A DNA stretch of 64,000 nt from Lachnotalea sp. AF33-28. Its GTDB lineage: Bacteria > Bacillota > Clostridia > Lachnospirales > Lachnospiraceae. Both the position numbers and the translations under genes were made by a program. Positions 1-8,477 of the stretch are shown piece after piece. The notes under the pieces were generated by a model that saw only the letters and a program-made list of their open reading frames with translations, searched no databases and was not told where the DNA came from. The stretch's first letter is position 1. The number at the start of each line of letters is the position of its first letter. The stretch covers positions 1 through 64,000 of the forward strand of contig NZ_QUEE01000003.1 in the NCBI RefSeq assembly GCF_003477885.1, written 5' to 3'.

Positions 1-35
1 GGCGGTCTATCTCTTGTTTTCGGTTGCTTGCTTCC

Positions 36-3000
36 TTACCGTACATGAGCATTGTGCCCGGTGCTGTAGTCCTGGTTGGTCTTCATGGAGGAAGGCGGGG
101 ACCAGATGTTTAATGTGTACTCGGTCACTCCGTAGTCGAATACGCCAATTTTCAGCTTCGCCGCCAGGGAATCCATGAGATCGGTGAAATTACCGCTGTC
201 ATCCACAACGCTTCCCCTAAGCTCCTGGCGGAAACGGGTGATCCCCATCTCTTCAAACAGAGCTTTATGCACCGCTGTCTTATCCCCAAAGACAGCAATC
301 TCCTGGTTGGACGGGTATACACCCCAGCCGGTGATGGTCTGATAAAGCGGATCCAAAACCTCAGCGTTGTAATGGACCTCCGGCTTCTTCTCCGGCTGCT
401 TGTCGTCCTCTGCGGCAGGATAATCCACGATGCGCACCTCATCCAGCCGGCAGAATACATTCCAGTCCGTAAAGCTTTCCGTTGTCGCGCCGATGGTCAT
501 TCCGGCAATTCTGCCCCAGTTGAACTGATCCGCCGAAATTTCATTCCTTGTAACCGTGTTGGTTGCTTTATCATACTCTTCGTCAAAACATTTGCCGTTT
601 TCCAGCAGGGCGGAGAATGGAATGGATACTTTCTTCCAGGTCCGTGCGCCAAAAACAGCCTCTTTTACTACCAGTTCATCACTGAAAGACAGTCTGAGAG
701 CCGGATATTTTCCGCCCGCTTCGCAGAGGAGGCCCACCTGTACATCCGCGGGAACGGACTCCGGGTTATACCAGAACTCCAGTGCAGCAGTATCCTCTTT
801 GCCGCGCATATCGAGGGGAGATCCCATGACCATCTTCAGCCATTCATAGCCATTGCCATAGCCCTGCTTTACTTTCAGCCGCTGCCATGCATTTCCTTGT
901 GGTGCATCCGGCGCGTTTGCGCCTGAATCAACCGGCGTGCTTACGCCTTCCACCCCGGAACTCAATGTCCAGATGCCGCTTGGGTAAGCATCCAGGAAAA
1001 GGTCCTGTACCACTGTCGGCTCCGTAACCGGTTTATCATCCTGCTCCGTGGTCCTTACAAAACAGATTTCATCCAGTCTGCACCAGCTGGCCTGCGTGGG
1101 AAACGCTTCCGTCGTTGCACCGATCGTCATGCCGTCGATTCTGTTCCAGCTAAATTTTGAACTGTCGTACTCGGCTGTGGGTTCACCCTTCTCCTCATAA
1201 TACATGGTTCCGTTCATCTCAAATTCGGACAGCGGTATTACAACCTTTTTCCATTTCCAGTCGCCGTAATCCTCAGGCTGCAGATTCAGATACTCATTGA
1301 GGGAGATGCGCAGGGTCGGATGTTTGCCGGCCGCCTCGCAGGTAATTCCCACCTGCAGGTCCTGTGCGGCGACAAGCGGATTAAACCAGAACTGCAGCGC
1401 ATCCTTCTCCGGATCCAGACCTGTGATCGGGTTGTGGAGCACTTTCACCCACTGATATTTAACGCCTTCCGCACGGCTGTCCAGTTTAAAACGCTGGACA
1501 TAAGCGCCCTGCTTGGCATTCTCATTCGCAAGATCAGCCGGCGGCGTGCTCACGTCCGCTGCCGATGAGGTCACATACCACGCTCCGCATTCACCGAAGC
1601 TGTCCAGGAACAGATCCTGAATGTGTGTGTATTCCGGGTCCGCAGGATTCTCCGGGTCCGCGGGAACTTCAGAATCGCCCGCCAGCTTTACCAGGGAAAC
1701 ATTATCCAGCCTGCACCAATGCGCCTGCTGGTCCGATGCCAGCCCTTCTGTCGTTGCACCGATGGTCATGCCGGCCACTCTGGTCAGTTCGAACTCTTCT
1801 TTGGGCAGCTCGGCCGTATCCACCTCTGTCGTAGCCGGATTATACTCTTCGTCGTAACACCTGCCCTTATCCAGCAGGTCTTTTAACGGAACGGTGACTT
1901 GATACCAGTTTCCGTCCCCATAGTTCACCGTATTGAAATCCAGATAGTCCTCCAGGGATAGACGCAGAGTCGGATGCTTGCCGCTCTTTTCGCACGCAAT
2001 GCCCACCTGTATGCTGTCCCGCTCTATAAGCGGGTTGAACATAAACTGAAGAGCAGCCGTTTCCGGATCTATTTCCAGCGGGTCGCAGAGCAGCTTTGTC
2101 CATTCATACTGCCCTGTGCCTGACGCATTGCCCATAAGCTTTAACCTCATGGACCTTCCCTCGTAGGATGCCGCATTTTCATCATAGGCGATGGACACCC
2201 GAACCGGGCTGGAAGTAGCCACCCAGGCATTGGCGTCCACATATAAATCTTTCAAATGCTCCGGCTCGTCCGGATCGGGGTCTGCCGGGTTTGTCGGGTC
2301 TGTGGGATCCGTCGGGTCTGTTGGGTCCGTCGGGTCTGTTGGGTTTGTCGGGTCCGTGGGATCCGTTGGATCCGTCGGGTTTGTTGGATCTGTGGGATCC
2401 GTCGGATCCGTCGGGTTTGTTGGATCTGTTGGATCCGTATCTCCCGCCGCTTCCACAAATACAATTTCATCCACATTGCACCAGTTCGAACCGAACTGCG
2501 GATTTATACCGGTTGTAGCAGTTCCGAATGTCACCCCTAAAAGGACGTCCCAGGCAAACAATGCCGTGTCTATCACTTCTTCGGCTTCGTTATAGCAGAC
2601 CCCCTTTTCCTTCAGATCTTTGAACGGTATGTTGATCTGCTTGTACGCTCCATATTCATCCGCGGTTATGTAGTCCGACATCGATACCCGCAGCGTATAT
2701 ATCTCGCTGTCCTTCCGGCATACAAGCCCCACCTGCATATCTTCCGGTTTAATATTAAAATCATCTTCCATAAACCAGAATCTTAGGGATGCTTTATCTG
2801 CGTCGACATCTGTGACAGCCTCATTTTTAACCACCTTCACCCACTCATAAGCGTCAGCTCCGCTGTTTATTTTCCAGCGGTAGGAATGCGTGCCTTCTTT
2901 CACTTTTTCGGCCGCCGTATCTCTCGTCACGTCTCCGTGCGCCGACTTAAGAATATTGCCGCGTTCCATCGAAATATTATCCAGAAGGATCTCGTGGATA

Positions 3001-3128
3001 ATATTTGCGCCTTCTCCTGCCGCCCGGACATGCGGCATCGCAGGTCCGCAGAGATTTAATATCATCGCTGCAGCCAGAAAAAAAGCGCCGAACCTTTTCA
3101 TAGCTTTTTCTGCACGTTTAAACAACAT
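36..3128 (-). CDS. Secreted multi-module protein: four carbohydrate-binding-like repeats plus truncated GH30-like domain
   Basis: Exported protein of 1030 residues. A signal peptide (hydrophobic FFLAAAMILNLCG near residues 15-27) is followed by four homologous modules of about 190 residues (roughly 40-228, 291-485, 497-690, 706-900). Each runs from an LxLD start through YEWVKV, LRFWFNP, VQVGLxCE, LRxSLxDY, VxIPFxxL and GMTIGATTE to a closing WCRLDEV. Modules 1 and 2 are joined by a (TDP/TNP)n linker at about 230-290. The C-terminus (from about 917) has QTITGWGVYPSN, GITRFRQELRG and WSPPSSMKTN, typical of the first strands of a clan A GH30-like barrel, but a TAA at 36-38 ends it after about 110 residues. 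In another frame the reading continues open to the window edge, so a frameshift or a truncation is likely. The modules resemble galactose-binding-like CBMs; their ligand is unknown. RBS AAGGAG precedes the start. Confidence 0.8.
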   Translation of the reverse strand: MLFKRAEKAMKRFGAFFLAAAMILNLCGPAMPHVRAAGEGANIIHEILLDNISMERGNILKSAHGDVTRDTAAEKVKEGTHSYRWKINSGADAYEWVKVVKNEAVTDVDADKASLRFWFMEDDFNIKPEDMQVGLVCRKDSEIYTLRVSMSDYITADEYGAYKQINIPFKDLKEKGVCYNEAEEVIDTALFAWDVLLGVTFGTATTGINPQFGSNWCNVDEIVFVEAAGDTDPTDPTNPTDPTDPTDPTNPTDPTDPTDPTNPTDPTDPTDPTDPTDPTNPADPDPDEPEHLKDLYVDANAWVATSSPVRVSIAYDENAASYEGRSMRLKLMGNASGTGQYEWTKLLCDPLEIDPETAALQFMFNPLIERDSIQVGIACEKSGKHPTLRLSLEDYLDFNTVNYGDGNWYQVTVPLKDLLDKGRCYDEEYNPATTEVDTAELPKEEFELTRVAGMTIGATTEGLASDQQAHWCRLDNVSLVKLAGDSEVPADPENPADPEYTHIQDLFLDSFGECGAWYVTSSAADVSTPPADLANENAKQGAYVQRFKLDSRAEGVKYQWVKVLHNPITGLDPEKDALQFWFNPLVAAQDLQVGITCEAAGKHPTLRISLNEYLNLQPEDYGDWKWKKVVIPLSEFEMNGTMYYEEKGEPTAEYDSSKFSWNRIDGMTIGATTEAFPTQASWCRLDEICFVRTTEQDDKPVTEPTVVQDLFLDAYPSGIWTLSSGVEGVSTPVDSGANAPDAPQGNAWQRLKVKQGYGNGYEWLKMVMGSPLDMRGKEDTAALEFWYNPESVPADVQVGLLCEAGGKYPALRLSFSDELVVKEAVFGARTWKKVSIPFSALLENGKCFDEEYDKATNTVTRNEISADQFNWGRIAGMTIGATTESFTDWNVFCRLDEVRIVDYPAAEDDKQPEKKPEVHYNAEVLDPLYQTITGWGVYPSNQEIAVFGDKTAVHKALFEEMGITRFRQELRGSVVDDSGNFTDLMDSLAAKLKIGVFDYGVTEYTLNIWSPPSSMKTNQDYSTGHNAHVR
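2262..2445 (-). repeat. Nine-base tandem repeat coding a Thr-Asp-Pro/Thr-Asn-Pro linker
   Basis: A run of 9-bp units of the type GGGTCTGTC/GGATCCGTC encodes the low-complexity hinge between modules 1 and 2 of the secreted GH30-like protein. In-frame unit gain or loss by slippage would only change linker length. Long open frames on the other strand here are repeat artefacts. Confidence 0.8.
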
Positions 3129-3152
3129 CTTCTCCTCCTTAACTTTTTAGCC

Positions 3153-3173
3153 GGCGGCTGTTTTTAAGCCGCC
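3153..3173 (-). promoter_or_regulatory. Leader hairpin before the secreted GH30-like gene
   Basis: Perfect 7-bp stem (GGCGGCT / AGCCGCC) with a 7-nt loop, lying about 25 nt before the start codon at 3128 in a leader of about 130 nt. No U-run follows, so it is not a terminator. It may affect mRNA stability or translation; the function is inferred only from position. Confidence 0.4.
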
Positions 3174-3265
3174 CGTTAATTTTATATTATTATAAGTTTT
3201 CAGAATCCACCGGCCGATTCTGATCGCTTATGAATAATCAATTTTTCTCCTGACCCATGTTTCCG

Positions 3266-3313
3266 ATTATAGCAATAACGGTTCCTTTCAAGAAGTTGAT
3301 ATTTTGTAGACTG
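3266..3313 (-). promoter_or_regulatory. Promoter and 22-bp activator-like site of the secreted GH30-like gene
   Basis: On the minus strand a perfect TATAAT (3266-3271) lies 20 bp downstream of a 22-bp element (3292-3313) with core ACAAAATATCAACTTC. No good -35 hexamer is present. The same element, with one mismatch, lies 19 bp upstream of TATAAT before the GH2 gene (10731-10777). This layout fits an activator contacting polymerase at -35. The best candidate is the LuxR-type regulator at 4910-5590, by proximity. Confidence 0.6.
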
Positions 3314-3411
3314 GGCGGGGCGGGACGCGCATTTGTGGGAACACTTGCAATTTTTTGTATATCGTGTATACTTTCTTTATCCGTTACTTTTCATCAGATG
3401 AGGATTTGAAT

Positions 3412-4935
3412 ATGATTACATCCGCCATTTTTATTTTGATCATTGCCGTTATCTATTTTTTTATCGGCCTGAAAAACAACTTCAGATATGTAATACTTTT
3501 GCATATCGCGTCCATCTCGCTGCTGATGATCGTCTCCACCATTTACATCTTTAAGCTTAGCAGCTATTCATTCTCCTCTTCTCTGGATTTCAAGCTGTAT
3601 CAGCTGTTTAACAGGCTCGGCCCCAATATTTCCGACATCTCCCGCCTGCATAATATCTGTATCGCCCTGCTCATGTTTTCTTCGTTTCTGTTTGTATTTT
3701 TATTCCGCAGCTCAAAGCGGTCTCTGCTGCTTTTATGTCTGCCCATCCTGTATTTTGTAATTACGAACGATCCCGGCATCACCTGGAGCATCTTCCTGCG
3801 CACCGGCGAGCCCAACAGCAACGCCTTTCTGTCGTTTTTTGTAACCTTTAACCGTTACTTTTCCACAGCGCTGTTTTTCTTTTATACCCTGCTGCCCTTT
3901 TTTATACTGGCCTATTCCATCACTCACACGCGGATCCGGAGCTATCGGAAGGACTGCATCACCTTTGCAGTCTGCCTGGCGCTGTTTGACATATTTGTGT
4001 ATCTGACATTTTTCGGAGGCATCTTCAGATATATCCTGTTCAATCAGGTGAATCTGCTGAAATTTCCTCACGAAATGCCCAGCACAAGCACCATCGATGC
4101 GTTTCTGCCCTACAGCATCGTCTACATTACGCTGGCTGTCTTTGTCCTCACCTCTCTCTTCCATCCGTTTCTGGAATGGAAGGTGTTCAACCGGCGGGAA
4201 ATGGCCCAGAACGCACAGCTCATGAACCAGAACATGAAAATCATACTGCATTCCTATAAGAATGCCTTTCTGGGCATCCAGCGCCTGACCAACCTGGCCG
4301 ATGAGTATGCCCAGGCCCAAAATCAGGAAAAGCTGCTGTACTGTACCCAGCAGCTAAACCAGATCGCCGCCTCCAATTTAGACAGCATCACGCAGACAAT
4401 TGAGATGTTAAAAAGCGTAACTCTAAAATACAGCATCGTGGATATCACCGCATGCATTGAGACCGCTGTTTATAACAGCTCCCTTTCCCCTAAAATAACC
4501 GTGGAAAGAAATTATGACCCCAAAGCAGAGCATACATTAAAGCTCTACGGCGACTTCGATTATCTCCAGGAAGTCTTTCTCAATCTGCTGTCCAACGCGG
4601 AGTACGCCCTTAAGAAAAAGAACGGCCCCGATCCGATGATTAAAATCAACATTCTCTCAGAATCGGATATCTGTTCGATTGAAATATGGGATAACGGGTG
4701 CGGGATCGAACGCAGCCAGATCAAAAATATTTTTAAAACATATTACTCCACCAAGTCGTCCTCCAGCAATTTCGGCATCGGACTAAACTATGTGGAGACA
4801 GTTGTCAAGCAGCACCACGGCAACATCACCGTACAGAGTGAAGTAGGACAGTACACTTCTTTTCAGATCGTGCTGCCGCGCAATAAAATTAATTCAGGGG
4901 GGAATAAAAATGATACATTGGGCGATATGCGATGA
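3412..4935 (+). CDS. GHKL-type sensor histidine kinase, multi-pass membrane sensor
   Basis: Membrane sensor kinase of a two-component pair. About seven hydrophobic helices fill the N-terminal half, followed by a cytoplasmic segment with the likely phospho-accepting His in ILHSYKNAF, an N box (FLNLLSNAEYALKKKN), a G1 box (IWDNGCGIE) and G2-like SNFGIGLNYVETVV. This is the HPK10/AgrC-like GHKL arrangement, without PAS or HAMP. I chose ATG 3412 (AGATGAGGA about 8 bases upstream) over an in-frame TTG at 3355 with no clear RBS. The stop overlaps the regulator gene start by 26 bp, so the two are translationally coupled. The signal sensed is unknown; neighbours suggest an extracellular glycan fragment or peptide. 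Confidence 0.85.
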   Translation: MITSAIFILIIAVIYFFIGLKNNFRYVILLHIASISLLMIVSTIYIFKLSSYSFSSSLDFKLYQLFNRLGPNISDISRLHNICIALLMFSSFLFVFLFRSSKRSLLLLCLPILYFVITNDPGITWSIFLRTGEPNSNAFLSFFVTFNRYFSTALFFFYTLLPFFILAYSITHTRIRSYRKDCITFAVCLALFDIFVYLTFFGGIFRYILFNQVNLLKFPHEMPSTSTIDAFLPYSIVYITLAVFVLTSLFHPFLEWKVFNRREMAQNAQLMNQNMKIILHSYKNAFLGIQRLTNLADEYAQAQNQEKLLYCTQQLNQIAASNLDSITQTIEMLKSVTLKYSIVDITACIETAVYNSSLSPKITVERNYDPKAEHTLKLYGDFDYLQEVFLNLLSNAEYALKKKNGPDPMIKINILSESDICSIEIWDNGCGIERSQIKNIFKTYYSTKSSSSNFGIGLNYVETVVKQHHGNITVQSEVGQYTSFQIVLPRNKINSGGNKNDTLGDMR

Positions 4936-5590
4936 TGCGGAATATCTGTGCAAAAGCTTCGAGTGGGCTTTTGAAAAGGAACCGGATCTGGTATTTGACG
5001 GCTTCGCCACAGACGAGCAATCATGCCTGGAACTGGTTAAAGAGAAACGGCCGGAGATTCTTCTGCAGGATATCCAGATGGAAGAGCCGACCACAGGGAT
5101 CGAGATCATCCCAAAGCTGAAAGAGATTGTGCCGGATTTAAAAATCATCATGCTCACCAATTACGACGATGACAATTACGTCTTTTCCGCGTTTGTAAAC
5201 GGCGCCACCGATTATGTGCTGAAGACGCTCCCCAACGGGGAAATCCTGCAGGCGCTGCGCAATGTCAGCGAAAATAAGACTTCTCTGCGCCCGGAAATCG
5301 CCAAGAAGCTGGTTCAAAAAAGCAGTGAAATCCAGAAGCAAAACCTGTCTCTGGTCTACTCCATCAATATGCTCACGAAGCTCTCCACCAGCGAGTTTGA
5401 GGTGCTGCGGCAGTGCTACTACGGAGAATCCTACAAACAGATCGCCGAGGAACGCTTTGTGGATGTCAGCACCATACGCACTCTCGCTTCGAGAATCATT
5501 AAAAAATTTGAGTACGACAGCATGAAAAATCTGGTCAAGGCTTTAAGCAAACTCAAGGTATTTGAATATTTAGACAGCCAGGGACTCTAA
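4910..5590 (+). CDS. Response regulator with LuxR-type DNA-binding domain
   Basis: Cytoplasmic partner of the preceding kinase. The receiver domain (about 1-125) has the acidic pocket ICDDAE, the phospho-acceptor Asp54 (LLQDIQM) and the conserved Lys in DYVLKTL. The C-terminal domain (about 155-215) is a LuxR/NarL helix-turn-helix (LSTSEFEVLRQCYYGESYKQIAEE...VSTIRTLASRIIKKF). The start is preceded by AGGGGGG. Inferred targets are the two minus-strand promoters flanking the pair (3266-3313 and 10731-10777), which share a 22-bp element. It converges with the beta-lactamase-fold gene, overlapping it by 4 bp. Confidence 0.88.
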   Translation: MIHWAICDDAEYLCKSFEWAFEKEPDLVFDGFATDEQSCLELVKEKRPEILLQDIQMEEPTTGIEIIPKLKEIVPDLKIIMLTNYDDDNYVFSAFVNGATDYVLKTLPNGEILQALRNVSENKTSLRPEIAKKLVQKSSEIQKQNLSLVYSINMLTKLSTSEFEVLRQCYYGESYKQIAEERFVDVSTIRTLASRIIKKFEYDSMKNLVKALSKLKVFEYLDSQGL

Positions 5591-6714
5591 CCCTGGCTGA
5601 TTTCTTCGTATACCGCATTTCTAAGCCTGTCCTGGTAGGCGTGGCTGGCGGAACCGAACATGTGCTGTACATAGAATACCGCGATCTCATTTTCCCTGTC
5701 CACAGATACATAGGAACCGGCTGCGCCGTCCCAGCCGAAGGTGCCCCGCGAAGCGAGGGAATTCGCCCTTTGGGCATCATCCACGATATATACGCCGAGG
5801 CCGTAATGATATCCGGCTCCCCAGGACACTCTTTTTACATAGGTCTCCTGCCATGCCGCATCAAAGGCCGGCATTGCCATCCGGTCTATGCTCTCACGTC
5901 CGATAATTCTTCTCCCATCCGGGGTGAGGCCGTTGTTGCAGAGCATTTCCACAAACTTTCCGTAATCATCCAGGCAGGAAACGATTCCCGCTCCGCCGCT
6001 TTCATAGGCGTCTCCCAGCACATAAGGATTCCTCTGATCACAGGGCCTGCCGCATCGGTCCTGTTCGTTATAGCGGTACAGCACGGCCATCCGGCCCTGA
6101 AGCGCTTCAGGCACATGGAAAAAGGTCGAATTCATTTCCAGCGGATCTAATATCTCACGTTTGATAAATTCATAAAAGCTCATCCCGGATATGACCTCGA
6201 TCAAAGCCCCCAGCACATCATGGCAGAGGCTGTACTGAAAACAGGTCCCGGGCTGGAATGAGAGCGGACGTCTGCTTAAATAGCGGACGGTTTCAAGGGT
6301 GGGGAAATGATTGTCCGTAGCCGCCCCGGCAGCCTTTATCACTCCGTCATCCAGGGTATAATCGAGCCCTGCGGACATGGTGAAAAGGTGACGGATGAGT
6401 ATCGGGCTTTGCGGCGCCGTTTCTCCCACCGTCACATCAAAAAATTCGGGGATATATTTTCCCACCGGCTCATCCAGCTGATACTTGCCACGTTCCAGCA
6501 GTATCATGGCCGCCGTACAGGTCATCACCTTGGTGCAGGAAAAGAGATGATACAGTTCATCTCCCTTGAGCGTGATTCCCCGCTCCTTATCCTGAAAGCC
6601 CGCAATATGGCAAAAGACCTGCCTGTGCTTATAGTATACCACGCATCCGCGGCCCGGTCCGGCGCCATAGCGTTCTCCCTCATCTAATATTGACTTCACT
6701 TTTGCAAATTTCAT
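5587..6714 (-). CDS. Serine hydrolase of the beta-lactamase/class C (EstB-like) family
   Basis: Protein of 375 residues with the SxxK catalytic motif SCTK (Ser59-Lys62) and a Tyr in FQYSLCHDV (about 161) where the family has YxN; the Asn is not obvious. The fold is shared by class C beta-lactamases, DD-peptidases and carbohydrate esterases. No signal peptide is visible, so the enzyme is probably cytoplasmic and more likely an esterase acting on sugar substrates than a lactamase. Its ATG overlaps the stop of the GH63-like gene (ATGA), placing it last in a three-gene operon with GH2 and GH63-like glycosidases. De-esterification of imported oligosaccharides is an inference from this context. Confidence 0.8.
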   Translation of the reverse strand: MKFAKVKSILDEGERYGAGPGRGCVVYYKHRQVFCHIAGFQDKERGITLKGDELYHLFSCTKVMTCTAAMILLERGKYQLDEPVGKYIPEFFDVTVGETAPQSPILIRHLFTMSAGLDYTLDDGVIKAAGAATDNHFPTLETVRYLSRRPLSFQPGTCFQYSLCHDVLGALIEVISGMSFYEFIKREILDPLEMNSTFFHVPEALQGRMAVLYRYNEQDRCGRPCDQRNPYVLGDAYESGGAGIVSCLDDYGKFVEMLCNNGLTPDGRRIIGRESIDRMAMPAFDAAWQETYVKRVSWGAGYHYGLGVYIVDDAQRANSLASRGTFGWDGAAGSYVSVDRENEIAVFYVQHMFGSASHAYQDRLRNAVYEEISQG

Positions 6715-8444
6715 TTGCTGACTCCTCCTTCTGACTCCCGTTCCAGCATCATGGCCGCATACAGGGCCGCTGACCAGCCGTAGTCGCGGATCGCCGACAT
6801 GCGGACTCCCATTTCTCTCGGCTTCAGGGAAATGCCCTTGCGTGATAAGTCAGACGGGCAGACCGCATCATTGCTGTCATAAAATTCAAAGAGTACGCCT
6901 TCTTTGAGATACCACTCCGTCATGACTGACAGTGAACCCTCCGTCAGCCGGGCGGCTTCCTCCCGGTAGCCGTAGTCGCGCAGGCCGCAGGCAATCATAT
7001 AGTTAAAATTAATCCAGACGGGCCCTCTCCACATATCGGTTCCGAATGTCCTGTCCTTCTTTGATATGCTCGGTATCCCGATTCTCGTGCCAAACGTCGC
7101 CGGATCAAACAGATCCTTTACCAGCAGGGCCGCCTTCTCTTTTGTACAGATCCCTGCGAACAGAGGTAAAAATGAGGATACGGCGCTGACCTTTTTAAGT
7201 GTTTTGCTCTCGGTCTCCCGGTCATAATACCGCCCGTCCTCCCGGTCATACAGCACCGTGTTGACCGCATCACGGATTCTCCCAAAAAGCTGTTTGCAGT
7301 GAGCCGCATCCTCTGTCTTTCCTAGAAGGGCGGCGATTTTCTCCATACAGCGCAGCTCGTGTGCCATATAGCAGGAAAAATCGATACAGTCCATGGGTTT
7401 CGCCGCATCGAAGCGCGGGGAGTTGTCCATTCCGCATTCATCGCACCGGCAGTTTGGGGAATCCGGATTTACATCCCATTCGAAAAGGTAATTGTGATTC
7501 GTATCACGGTTCTTAAAATTCCATTCCAGGTACCGCTTGAGGCTGTCATAGGAGTCTGACAGCCAGTCCGTGCGGCCGGTCTTTTCATAGAGCTTATATA
7601 TTCCCCATGCAATCACCGGGGGCTGGGTAACTTCGCTGCTCCAGTCCGGGGCGGACATATGGGGGATGAATCCGTCCGGCCGCTGTACAGCAAACAGAGA
7701 GCGGACTGTCTCATATGCGAGCATAGGATCTATATGGACATTGCCGAAGGAATGGAACACCGAATCCCACAGCCAGAAATATTTATGGGGCAGGCGGTCC
7801 GGAGTGCTCCAGCGCTGCCGGAATCTGCCCTCCGGCGTATAGATCTGTGTCTTCATGACTGAGAAGCATTTGCAGAGTGTCTTTGCCTCGTCATCGGTCA
7901 AACGGTCCACAGGCACGCGCTTAAAATAATCCAGCTTTTTCATTGCCGCCTCCTGCGGATCGGCCTGCAAAGCTTTTGCCGCCTCCTCACAGGCGGACTG
8001 CTCCTCCTCCGTCCGGCAGAGCGCAAAGAAAATCCGCCCCTGTCTTCTTTGGCTTAAGAAAGCATAGACATGCTCCCCATCGCTGAACACTGCGGTATCT
8101 CCCATTTCTTTTTTCTGCAGCAGGTCGGCATGGCAGCAGGGTTTTGCCAGATTTTCCGGACAGTAACCAAGCACCGCATTCTGTTTCAGGAACAGAAAAC
8201 CGAAGGGCTCCGTTTGATTGAATTTTCCGGTGATCACATCGGATGCCACCGCTTCAAAACTAAAATCGGATACCTCCTTCAGCCGGAGATACATCTCTAC
8301 GCGGTGGGAATCAAATGCAATGCCGATGTGCTCTGACATCAGCTGCCCGCACATGCTGTCCTTTAATGTATTGGTTCCTTCTATGCCGGAAAAGGCAAAC
8401 AGCGCGCCGTTTCCCCATATATTCGGATAAATCATGCCTTCCAC
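6711..8444 (-). CDS. GH63-like (MGH1-type) alpha-glycosidase with (alpha/alpha)6 barrel
   Basis: Protein of 577 residues. The C-terminal two thirds carry landmarks of the GH63/GH37-like clan: WLWDSVFH (about 225), DNSPRFD (about 340) and TDMWRGPVWINFNY (about 471), where the catalytic Asp and Glu of this fold usually lie. The N-terminal third is a beta-rich domain. No signal peptide is seen, so it acts in the cytoplasm. It lies 33 bp after the GH2 mannosidase-like gene and overlaps the next gene by 4 bp. Substrates of relatives include mannosylglycerate, glucosylglycerate and alpha-glucosides; the exact one cannot be read from the sequence. Confidence 0.75.
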   Translation of the reverse strand: MEGMIYPNIWGNGALFAFSGIEGTNTLKDSMCGQLMSEHIGIAFDSHRVEMYLRLKEVSDFSFEAVASDVITGKFNQTEPFGFLFLKQNAVLGYCPENLAKPCCHADLLQKKEMGDTAVFSDGEHVYAFLSQRRQGRIFFALCRTEEEQSACEEAAKALQADPQEAAMKKLDYFKRVPVDRLTDDEAKTLCKCFSVMKTQIYTPEGRFRQRWSTPDRLPHKYFWLWDSVFHSFGNVHIDPMLAYETVRSLFAVQRPDGFIPHMSAPDWSSEVTQPPVIAWGIYKLYEKTGRTDWLSDSYDSLKRYLEWNFKNRDTNHNYLFEWDVNPDSPNCRCDECGMDNSPRFDAAKPMDCIDFSCYMAHELRCMEKIAALLGKTEDAAHCKQLFGRIRDAVNTVLYDREDGRYYDRETESKTLKKVSAVSSFLPLFAGICTKEKAALLVKDLFDPATFGTRIGIPSISKKDRTFGTDMWRGPVWINFNYMIACGLRDYGYREEAARLTEGSLSVMTEWYLKEGVLFEFYDSNDAVCPSDLSRKGISLKPREMGVRMSAIRDYGWSAALYAAMMLERESEGGVSK

Positions 8445-8477
8445 TCCCTATTTTCGTTATCGTTTCGTCTGTGCCGG

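Noticed and set aside
2191..2595. Plus-strand open frames through the Gly/Ser/Val repeat
   Set aside because: They are shadows of the 9-bp tandem repeat encoding the Thr-Asp-Pro linker on the other strand, without RBS or recognisable protein.
5587..6714. Antibiotic resistance beta-lactamase
   Set aside because: No export signal, glycosidase operon context and an altered YxN region make resistance unlikely.
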